A model generated the notes under the pieces. It had not been told where the DNA came from, made no database searches, and saw only the letters and a program-made list of their open reading frames with translations. This document shows positions 57,925 to 64,000 of a stretch of 64,000 nucleotides of DNA, one piece after another. Made by a program: the position numbers and the translations under genes. How positions within the stretch are numbered: position 1 is the first letter of the stretch; each line of letters begins with the position of its first letter. This stretch comes from Dechloromonas sp. A34 (GTDB lineage Bacteria; Pseudomonadota; Gammaproteobacteria; Burkholderiales; Rhodocyclaceae), in assembly GCF_026261605.1 (NCBI RefSeq), contig NZ_CP102486.1, forward strand, positions 682,001 through 746,000. The letters run 5' to 3'.

Positions 57925-57954
57925 TCGTGAGATTCGTATTAAAAAGAGAATCCC

Positions 57955-58149
57955 ATGGAGAACCGCACTGCGCGCCTGACCATCCTGATCGATCCACGCA
58001 AGAAGAAGATCTTCGAGGAAATCTGCGCCGCCAATGATCTGACGCCCTCGCAGGTTGTGCGCCGCCTGGTTCGTCAGTACATCATCGACAATGCCGGCAA
58101 CCGCGAGTTGCCGGAGTGGCTGAAGGCGGCCGGCAAGAGCGCCGAATAA
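57955..58149 (+). CDS. small ribbon-helix-helix DNA-binding protein
   Basis: A 64-residue protein with the RHH pattern: a short beta strand (RTARLTILIDPRKKKIFEEI), a first helix, and a second helix beginning LTPSQVVRRLVRQYIID. Such proteins dimerise and bind short repeats. No toxin gene is adjacent in the usual antitoxin-toxin arrangement; the next gene is convergent and membrane-like. It may repress itself and the divergent SulP gene. Confidence 0.8.
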   Translation: MENRTARLTILIDPRKKKIFEEICAANDLTPSQVVRRLVRQYIIDNAGNRELPEWLKAAGKSAE

Positions 58150-58150
58150 T

Positions 58151-58483
58151 TCAGTCCTGCCCGGCCTCGGGGGTCTTCCGCACCTTGTCCGGGTGGTGGG
58201 CTGCGATGTAGGCATCGTAGCGCCCCTGCATTTCCGGTGCCTGTTTGGCGATTTCGCGCAGGATGCGGGCGACCGCCCAGATCATGACGACCGCACCACC
58301 GGCCGTGCAGGCCACGGCTTCAACGGCCGACGCCGGAAAGTTGGTGAGGATCGCCCCCTTGCCAGCGGCAAACCAGCTGGCGCCAATGCCGACGCAGGAC
58401 AGTCCGAAAACATCGACCAACGCATAGAGAAAAATCGGTCCGGTCAGGCGCGGCCGGGGCGGGCGTAGTGGCGAATTGAACAT
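58151..58483 (-). CDS. small membrane protein of unknown function
   Basis: A 110-residue protein with two hydrophobic segments (about 14-35 and 50-73) and a charged C-terminal tail ending KTPEAGQD. The ATG at 58483 is chosen since the upstream extension is in an AT-rich non-coding region. No family recognised. Its stop is one base away from that of the convergent RHH gene. Confidence 0.65.
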   Translation of the reverse strand: MFNSPLRPPRPRLTGPIFLYALVDVFGLSCVGIGASWFAAGKGAILTNFPASAVEAVACTAGGAVVMIWAVARILREIAKQAPEMQGRYDAYIAAHHPDKVRKTPEAGQD

Positions 58484-58788
58484 GGCTGGCGGTCGTCCGT
58501 GATATGGGGCGGTTATTTTGCGGTAGGTAGCAGCGTAATGCGCAACCCGTGAATCTAATCTTGTAAAAGACTTGACAAAGGGAATGTCAAGACTACGACT
58601 TATGCACAGTGGCCGAGTTGACATTGGCGGGGTTCGTGTGCCGCTATGCCGGATTTGACATATCTGGCTGTATTTTATTAATTGCTTTTAAATCAGTTGG
58701 TTAGAAGTGCGCTCAGTTTTCGGGCGGGGTAAGGAAAAGCCTTGTGGCACCGTGACTTAGCGTAAGGCTCCACGATTCATTCACAGAC

Positions 58789-58811
58789 TTATCCACAGAT
58801 TTTGTGGATAG
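58789..58811. promoter_or_regulatory. inverted pair of DnaA-box-like sites
   Basis: TTATCCACA and, five bases on, TGTGGATAG. They form an 8-bp inverted repeat TATCCACA / TGTGGATA. The first is a perfect E. coli-type DnaA box. Could bind DnaA; no oriC-linked gene is near. Confidence 0.5.
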
Positions 58812-58899
58812 ATTGAAAAGAGCAAAGTCAGGGGTGGCATTGGGGTGTTAACTTAAAGTGTTACATGAGGTTTGTTGCGGTTTTGTTGCAGCGCAACAA

Positions 58900-58926
58900 G
58901 GAATGGCCCGCTCGGCGAGCCATTCC
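58900..58926 (-). terminator. terminator-like hairpin after metG
   Basis: On the minus strand, GGAATGGC-t-CGC / GCG-g-GCCATTCC: an 8-bp stem, a T.G pair and 3 further bp with a CGA loop, 14 bases past the metG stop. A second small hairpin (GTTGC/GCAAC) follows. The T tract is weak. Confidence 0.5.
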
Positions 58927-58939
58927 GTTCGGCATCGAT

Positions 58940-61030
58940 TTATTTAACTCGCATTCCTGGTTGAGCGCCGGAATCGGGCGCGAGCAGGAAGAGGCCCGGT
59001 GTTTTTCCATCCGTATCGGAAGCGGCCAGCACCATGCCTTCGGACAACCCAAATTTCATCTTCCGCGGTGCCAGATTGGCGACCATCACGGTCAGGCGGC
59101 CGATCAGCTGGGCTGGATCATAGGCCGCCTTGATGCCGGCGAAGACATTGCGTGTTCGCTCGTCGCCGATGTCCAGCGTCAGGCGAACCAGCTTGTCGGC
59201 GCCTTCGACGTGCTCGGCATTGGCGATGCGCGCGATGCGCAGGTCGACCTTCATGAAGTCGTCGATCGTGCACAGCGGCCCGGCAGCGACTTCGGCGCTG
59301 GCTTCCTTCTGCTGATGCTCGGCGTGGCGTTGCGGCGATTGCGCCTCGGGGGCGGGGGCCAGCGACTCCTTGTTGGCTTCGACCAGCTTTTCGATCAGCT
59401 TGGGATCGACGCGGGTCATCAGGTGCGCGTAGGCGTTGATGCCATGGCCGGCGGCGAGCAGACTTTGGGCGTCGGTCCAGGCCAGGGGCGCGATGTTCAG
59501 GAAGGTTTCGACCTTGCCGGCGAGCACCGGCAGGATCGGCTTCAGGAGCACGGTAAGCAGGCGGAAGAGGTTCAGGGCATTCGAACAGGCGGCATGCAGT
59601 TCGACTTCCTTGCCTTCCTGCTTGGCCAGTTCCCAGGGCTTGACGCTATCGACGTACTGGTTGGCGGCGTCGGTCAGGGCCATGATTTCGCGCATCGCCT
59701 TGGCGAATTCGCGGGCTTCGTAGAGTTCGGCGATGCGCGGTGCGGCTTCCTGGATGGCCTTGATCGCCGGCAGGTCGGCGGCAGCCGGGGCGAGCTGGCC
59801 GTTGAAGCGCTTGGCGATGAAGCCGGCCGAACGGCTGGCGATATTGACGTATTTGCCGACCAGGTCGGAATTGACCCGGGCGCCGAAATCTTCCAGGTTG
59901 AGGTCGATGTCTTCCATGGTCGCCGACAGCTTGGCGGCGTAGTAGTAACGCAGCCATTCCGGGTTCAGACCGGTATCGAGGTAGCTTTGGGCGGTGATGA
60001 AGGTGCCGCGCGACTTTGACATTTTTGCGCCGTCCACGGTCAGGAAACCGTGGGCGAATATCTTGGTCGGCGTGCGGTAGCCGGCATGGGCCAGTTCGGC
60101 CGGCCAGAACAGGGCGTGGAAGTAGAGGATGTCCTTGCCGATGAAGTGATAGAGCTCGGTCGTCGAATCCGGCTTGAAGTATTCGTCGAAGTCCAGGCCG
60201 TTCTTGTTACAGAGGTTCTTGAAGGAGCCCATGTAGCCGATCGGGGCGTCGAGCCAGACGTAGAAGTACTTGCCCGGGGCATCGGGGATTTCGAAACCGA
60301 AATACGGCGCGTCGCGCGAAATGTCCCAGTCGGTCAGCTTGTTCTCGCCGGGGGCGCCCAGCCATTCCTGCATCTTGTTGGCGGCTTCCGCCTGCAGCAC
60401 GCCGTTGTCGCGGCAGGTGTACTGGCGCAGGAAAGCCTCGCAGCGCGGGTCGGAGAGTTTGAAGAAGTAGTGCTCGGAAGTGCGCAGTTCCGGCTTGGCG
60501 CCGGAGACCGCCGAATAGGGCTCGATCAGGTCGGTCGGCGCGTAGGCGGCGCCGCAGACTTCGCAGTTGTCGCCGTACTGGTCCTTGGCATGACATTTCG
60601 GGCATTCGCCCTTGATGAAGCGATCGGGCAGGAACAGTTGCTTGACCGGGTCGTAATACTGCTCGATGGTCCGCGTCTCGATCAGGCCGGCCGCCTTGAG
60701 CTTGCCGTAGATGTCATTGGCGCAGTCGCGGGTTTCGTCGGAATGGGTGCTGTAGAAATTGTCGAAACCGACGCCGAAGCCGGCGAAATCGCGGGCATGT
60801 TCGCCATGGACGCGGGTGATCAATTGTTCCGGCGTGATCCCTTCCTTCTCGGCGCGCAGCATGATCGGCGTGCCATGCGTGTCGTCGGCGCAGACGTACC
60901 AGCATTCGTTGCCGGCCATTTTCTGGAAGCGCACCCAGATGTCGGTCTGGATGTATTCGACCAGATGGCCGAGGTGAATGGCGCCGTTGGCATAGGGCAG
61001 GGCAGAGGTGACGAGGATTTTGCGCGGCAT
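58940..61030 (-). CDS. metG: methionine--tRNA ligase
   Basis: Class I synthetase charging tRNA-Met, 696 residues. HIGH-type motif in [14 protein letters not shown]; a four-Cys zinc knuckle ([18 protein letters not shown]); KMSKS in [13 protein letters not shown]; and a C-terminal tRNA-binding OB domain ([14 protein letters not shown]). The extra C-terminal domain is that of the long MetG form. ATG at 61030, divergent from apbC with a 184-base gap. Confidence 0.97.
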   Translation of the reverse strand: MPRKILVTSALPYANGAIHLGHLVEYIQTDIWVRFQKMAGNECWYVCADDTHGTPIMLRAEKEGITPEQLITRVHGEHARDFAGFGVGFDNFYSTHSDETRDCANDIYGKLKAAGLIETRTIEQYYDPVKQLFLPDRFIKGECPKCHAKDQYGDNCEVCGAAYAPTDLIEPYSAVSGAKPELRTSEHYFFKLSDPRCEAFLRQYTCRDNGVLQAEAANKMQEWLGAPGENKLTDWDISRDAPYFGFEIPDAPGKYFYVWLDAPIGYMGSFKNLCNKNGLDFDEYFKPDSTTELYHFIGKDILYFHALFWPAELAHAGYRTPTKIFAHGFLTVDGAKMSKSRGTFITAQSYLDTGLNPEWLRYYYAAKLSATMEDIDLNLEDFGARVNSDLVGKYVNIASRSAGFIAKRFNGQLAPAAADLPAIKAIQEAAPRIAELYEAREFAKAMREIMALTDAANQYVDSVKPWELAKQEGKEVELHAACSNALNLFRLLTVLLKPILPVLAGKVETFLNIAPLAWTDAQSLLAAGHGINAYAHLMTRVDPKLIEKLVEANKESLAPAPEAQSPQRHAEHQQKEASAEVAAGPLCTIDDFMKVDLRIARIANAEHVEGADKLVRLTLDIGDERTRNVFAGIKAAYDPAQLIGRLTVMVANLAPRKMKFGLSEGMVLAASDTDGKTPGLFLLAPDSGAQPGMRVK

Positions 61031-61133
61031 GGGAGAGGGCGGGCTGAAAAATAAAGCGCAATTTTACCGCGAGCGACCGGAGCGCGCCGTTGTTAGCGAA
61101 TTGCGCAATAATCGCGTGACCGGCCGGCAAGGC

Positions 61134-61162
61134 TGAACAAGCCAAACCCCTTGCGCTATACT
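61134..61162 (+). promoter_or_regulatory. candidate sigma-70 promoter of apbC
   Basis: TGAACA (61134-61139, four of six bases match TTGACA) and TATACT (61157-61162) with a 17-base spacer, 53 bases before the apbC start. Confidence 0.4.
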
Positions 61163-61214
61163 GGACGAAATCGCTCGGGTATTCCCGACTGTGCCATCCC
61201 AACCCGGAGTTTTC

Positions 61215-62306
61215 ATGAGTCTTACAGAACAGCAGATCAAGACCGCTCTCAGCGCTGCGGTCGACCACAATACAGGCAAGGATTTCGTTAGCGGCAAGGC
61301 AGTGAAGAACGTCAAAATCGATGGCGACGACATCGCCTTCGACGTCGAACTCGGTTATCCGGCGAAAACGCAGATCGATGGCATCCGTAAGCAGGTGATC
61401 GCCGCCGTGCGCACCCTGCCCGGTGTCGGCAACGTCTCGGCCAATGTCTATTCCAAGGTGGTCGCCCACTCGGTGCAACTGGGCGTCAAGCTGCTGCCCG
61501 GTGTCAAGAACATCATCGCCATTGCCTCCGGCAAGGGTGGTGTGGGAAAAAGCACGACCGCCGTTAACCTCGCTCTGGCTCTGGTCCAGGAAGGGGCCAG
61601 CGTCGGCATCCTCGACGCCGACATCTATGGTCCGTCGCAGCCGCAGATGCTTGGCCTGGCCGGCCAGCAGCCTGAATCCAAGGACGGCAACAGCATGGAG
61701 CCGCTCGAGGCTTACGGCCTGCAGGCGATGTCGATCGGTTTCATGGTCGATGTCGAAACGCCGATGGTCTGGCGCGGCCCGATGGTCGCCCAGGCGCTCG
61801 ACCAGTTGCTCGGCCAGACCAACTGGCGCGATCTCGATTATTTGATCGTCGACATGCCGCCGGGCACCGGCGACATCCAGCTCTCCCTGACCCAGAAAGT
61901 GCCGGTGACCGGGGCGGTGATCGTCACCACGCCGCAGGACATCGCCTTGATCGATGCGCGCAAGGGTCTGAAGATGTTCGAGAAGGTCAATGTCCCGATT
62001 CTCGGCATCATCGAAAACATGAGCATCCATATCTGCTCGAATTGCGGCCACGAGGAGCACATCTTCGGTACCGGCGGCGGTGAGAAGATGTGTGCCGATT
62101 ACGGCGTCGAATTCCTTGGTAGCCTGCCCCTGGAAATGGCGATCCGAGAGATGGCCGACGGCGGCAAGCCGACCGTGGTCGGTGCCCCGGATTCGCGGAC
62201 CGCCGAGATCTACCGCAGCATCGCTCGCCGTGTCGCGGTCAAGATTGCCGAGAAGGCCAAGGACATGACCTCGAAATTCCCCAATATCGTCGTACAAAAC
62301 ACGTGA
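61215..62306 (+). CDS. apbC: Fe-S cluster carrier ATPase ApbC/Mrp
   Basis: Carrier of Fe-S clusters to apo-proteins. The 363-residue protein has an N-terminal MIP18/DUF59 domain (about 5-80) and a ParA/MinD-type NTPase with Walker A ASGKGGVGKSTTAVN, the D in LDADIYGPSQP, a DMPPGTGD Walker B-like region, and the CxxC pair (ICSNCGHEE) that holds the bridging cluster. ATG at 61215 with CGGAG upstream. It is followed by a strong terminator before dcd. Confidence 0.96.
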   Translation: MSLTEQQIKTALSAAVDHNTGKDFVSGKAVKNVKIDGDDIAFDVELGYPAKTQIDGIRKQVIAAVRTLPGVGNVSANVYSKVVAHSVQLGVKLLPGVKNIIAIASGKGGVGKSTTAVNLALALVQEGASVGILDADIYGPSQPQMLGLAGQQPESKDGNSMEPLEAYGLQAMSIGFMVDVETPMVWRGPMVAQALDQLLGQTNWRDLDYLIVDMPPGTGDIQLSLTQKVPVTGAVIVTTPQDIALIDARKGLKMFEKVNVPILGIIENMSIHICSNCGHEEHIFGTGGGEKMCADYGVEFLGSLPLEMAIREMADGGKPTVVGAPDSRTAEIYRSIARRVAVKIAEKAKDMTSKFPNIVVQNT

Positions 62307-62326
62307 TTTTGTAGACATTTTGGCAG

Positions 62327-62359
62327 GCAAAGGCGGGTAAAATCCCGCCTTTGCTTTTT
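62327..62359 (+). terminator. strong Rho-independent terminator after apbC
   Basis: Perfect 11-bp stem GCAAAGGCGGG / CCCGCCTTTGC, 6-base loop TAAAAT, then TTTTT. It lies 20 bases after the apbC stop and only 20 bases before the dcd ATG, so dcd must be transcribed from a promoter very near or within this element, or by read-through. Confidence 0.85.
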
Positions 62360-62378
62360 GTAGCGCGGACGAGAAGAA

Positions 62379-62945
62379 ATGGCCATCAAATCAGACAAAT
62401 GGATACGCCGCATGGCGGCAGAGCACGGCATGATCGAGCCGTTTTCGCCGGACCTCGTGCGCGAGGAGAATGGCCAAAAGATCGTTTCCTACGGCACCTC
62501 GAGCTACGGCTACGATATCCGCTGTGCCCGCGAGTTCAAGGTGTTTACCAATATCAACTCGACCGTCGTCGATCCGAAGAATTTCGATCCGAAGTCCTTC
62601 GTCGAGATCGAGTCCGACGTCTGCATCATTCCGCCGAATTCCTTCGCGCTGGCCCGGACCATGGAATACTTCCGCATTCCGCGTTCAGTGCTGACCGTCT
62701 GCCTGGGCAAATCGACCTATGCCCGCTGCGGGATCATCGTCAATGTCACTCCGTTCGAGCCGGAATGGGAAGGCCATGTCACCCTGGAGTTCTCGAACAC
62801 GACACCGCTGCCGGCCAAAATCTACGCCGGTGAAGGCTGCGCTCAAGTGCTGTTCTTCGAGTCCGATGAAGTCTGCGAGACCTCGTACAAGGATCGTGGT
62901 GGCAAGTACCAGGGGCAGGAAGGCGTTACCCTGCCCAAAATCTGA
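62379..62945 (+). CDS. dcd: dCTP deaminase
   Basis: Deaminates dCTP to dUTP for thymidylate synthesis. The 188-residue length is normal. Family segments are [41 protein letters not shown] and the catalytic-region [22 protein letters not shown] (read as two pieces, with E as the catalytic Glu), and the nucleotide-binding tail [17 protein letters not shown] at 62379 is preceded by GAAG-like bases. Flanked by terminator-like hairpins on both sides, which suggests a monocistronic unit. Confidence 0.97.
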   Translation: MAIKSDKWIRRMAAEHGMIEPFSPDLVREENGQKIVSYGTSSYGYDIRCAREFKVFTNINSTVVDPKNFDPKSFVEIESDVCIIPPNSFALARTMEYFRIPRSVLTVCLGKSTYARCGIIVNVTPFEPEWEGHVTLEFSNTTPLPAKIYAGEGCAQVLFFESDEVCETSYKDRGGKYQGQEGVTLPKI

Positions 62946-62977
62946 CGCCAGTCCGTAACGAAACCGTCTTATTCTGT

Positions 62978-63005
62978 GACCCGCTGCGGCGGGTCGCCGC
63001 TTTTT
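62978..63005 (+). terminator. hairpin between dcd and the decarboxylase gene
   Basis: GACCCGC / GCGGGTC (7-bp stem, TGCG loop), then GCCGC and TTTTT. The T tract is followed at once by AAGGA, the RBS of the decarboxylase gene. It may terminate dcd transcription or act as an attenuator in the decarboxylase leader. Confidence 0.55.
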
Positions 63006-63016
63006 AAGGATTCACC

Positions 63017-64000
63017 ATGCGCTTCCACTTCCCCGTCATCATCATCGACGAAGACTTCCGCTCGGAGAATACCTCCGGCCTTGGCATCCGGGCACTCGCC
63101 GAAGCCATCGAGAAGGAAGGTCTGGAAGTGCTCGGCGTCACCAGTTACGGCGACCTGACCTCGTTTGCCCAGCAGCAGAGCCGGGCTTCGGCCTTCATCC
63201 TGTCGATCGACGACGAGGAACTGGCGATGGAGCCGGAAGAGACGCTGGCCGAGCTGCGCGCCTTCGTCAAGGAAATCCGCAACCGCAATGCCGAGATTCC
63301 CATCTTCCTGCATGGCGAAACCCGTACCTCGCGCCACATCCCGAACGACGTGTTGCGCGAACTGCACGGCTTCATCCACATGTTCGAGGACACGCCGGAA
63401 TTCATCGCCCGCAACGTCAAGCGCGAAGCCCGGGCCTATCTCGATTCGCTGCCCCCGCCGTTCTTCCGGGCGCTGGTCCATTACGCCGCCGACGGTTCGT
63501 ATTCCTGGCACTGCCCCGGCCACTCGGGCGGCGTTGCCTTCCTGAAGTCGCCCGTCGGCCAAATGTTCCACCAGTTCTTTGGCGAGAACATGCTGCGCGC
63601 CGACGTCTGCAACGCCGTCGAGGAACTCGGTCAGCTGCTCGACCACACCGGCCCGGTCGCCGCTTCGGAGCGCAACGCGGCGCGCATCTTCAATTCCGAC
63701 CACCTGTATTTTGTGACCAACGGCACGTCTACGTCGAACAAGATCGTCTGGCACTCGACCGTCGCGCCGAACGACATCGTCGTGGTCGACCGCAACTGCC
63801 ACAAGTCCATTCTGCACGCCATCATGATGACCGGGGCCATTCCGGTCTTCCTGATGCCGACGCGCAACAATTTCGGCATCATCGGCCCGATCCCGAAAAG
63901 CGAATTCGCCTGGGAAAGCATCCAGAAGAAGATCGCCGCCAACCCCTTCATCACCGACAAGACGGCCAAGCCGCGCGTGCTGACCATCACCCAGTCGACG
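63017..64000 (+). CDS. Orn/Lys/Arg decarboxylase family protein (partial, cut by window edge)
   Basis: PLP-dependent fold-I decarboxylase of the biodegradative arginine/lysine/ornithine type. The N-terminal receiver-like wing domain starts MRFHFPVIIIDEDFRSENTS; the large domain then has the WHCPGHSGGVAF, FFGENMLRADV and FVTNGTSTSNKIVWHS segments typical of the family, and DRNCHKS. The PLP-lysine lies beyond the window. Which amino acid is used cannot be told from this part. An AAGGA RBS precedes the ATG. Confidence 0.92.
   Translation, partial: MRFHFPVIIIDEDFRSENTSGLGIRALAEAIEKEGLEVLGVTSYGDLTSFAQQQSRASAFILSIDDEELAMEPEETLAELRAFVKEIRNRNAEIPIFLHGETRTSRHIPNDVLRELHGFIHMFEDTPEFIARNVKREARAYLDSLPPPFFRALVHYAADGSYSWHCPGHSGGVAFLKSPVGQMFHQFFGENMLRADVCNAVEELGQLLDHTGPVAASERNAARIFNSDHLYFVTNGTSTSNKIVWHSTVAPNDIVVVDRNCHKSILHAIMMTGAIPVFLMPTRNNFGIIGPIPKSEFAWESIQKKIAANPFITDKTAKPRVLTITQST

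Larger units (their letters stand above)
58484..58939. other. 456-base AT-rich gap with DnaA-box-like sites and TTGACA repeats
   Basis: No gene is seen. The gap is markedly AT-rich, with a run of A/T at about 58667-58695. It contains three matches to the DnaA box TTATNCACA, allowing one mismatch: TTATGCACA (58600-58608), TTATCCACA (58789-58797) and, on the other strand, CTATCCACA (58803-58811). TTGACA occurs at 58572, 58618 and 58655, and CTTGAC-n9-GTCAAG forms an inverted repeat (58571-58591). It also contains the metG terminator-like hairpin. Confidence 0.6.

Noticed and set aside
57955..58483. Toxin-antitoxin pair of the RHH protein and the adjacent membrane protein
   Set aside because: The two genes are convergent, not co-transcribed, and the second shows no toxin motif.
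58484..58939. Chromosomal origin of replication
   Set aside because: There are only three DnaA-like boxes and no dnaA, dnaN, gidA, parAB or rpmH nearby; kept only as a DnaA-box cluster.

Overview
The window looks like chromosomal DNA from a high-GC betaproteobacterium. Rhodocyclales (Dechloromonas/Azonexus-like) is my best guess, from bacteriohemerythrin, abundant c-di-GMP and two-component signalling, eutBC, chrA and proA, and leuS-lptE-holA in a row. This is inference, not a database match. No rRNA, tRNA, CRISPR array, IS element or prophage was recognised.

Layout. 1-12.5 kb, mostly minus strand: partial hemerythrin, proA, then (reading leftward from 12.5 kb) leuS, lptE, holA and a tightly packed signalling operon. 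That operon is TonB-dependent receptor, YfiR-like periplasmic protein, CHASE8-like hybrid histidine kinase, and PleD-like REC-GGDEF. 12.7-23.8 kb: a small unknown gene, uvrD, eutBC, an overlapping quinone reductase/TAXI/ParA trio, and an MFS exporter divergent from a LysR gene, followed by an EamA exporter. 23.9-31.7 kb: a type I restriction-modification island (hsdM, hsdS, AlbA_2-type accessory gene, hsdR) with AT-richer recognition domains in hsdS and a short palindromic repeat inside hsdM. 31.8-47.6 kb: LysR/flavodoxin pair, double-REC regulator, GT39/sialidase-like/membrane trio, a GGDEF-EAL protein with a periplasmic CXXCH motif, enoyl-CoA hydratase, dnaE, a soluble chemoreceptor, an HTH-REC protein and a peroxiredoxin. 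47.8-55.8 kb: chrA, then a divergent six-gene lipid cluster resembling E. coli ynbABCD, with an added PlsC-type acyltransferase and an unknown membrane protein. 55.8-64 kb: yjdM, SulP transporter, RHH protein, an AT-rich gap with DnaA-box-like sites, metG, apbC, dcd and a partial basic amino acid decarboxylase.

Two groups deserve most attention. The TonB receptor/YfiR/CHASE8-HK/PleD operon looks like a pathway from the outer membrane to c-di-GMP in which YfiR would act on a kinase rather than directly on a cyclase. The ynb-like cluster contains in one transcription unit the parts of an alternative phospholipid pathway: acyltransferase, CDP-DAG synthase-like, CDP-alcohol transferase, two phosphatase domains, and a hydrolase-methyltransferase.

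A caution on the sequence: six genes are broken by seven frame shifts. Every one is repaired by adding one base beside a short G/C run, and each repaired length is then a whole number of codons. This looks more like consensus indel error than gene decay, so the broken genes are probably intact in the organism.
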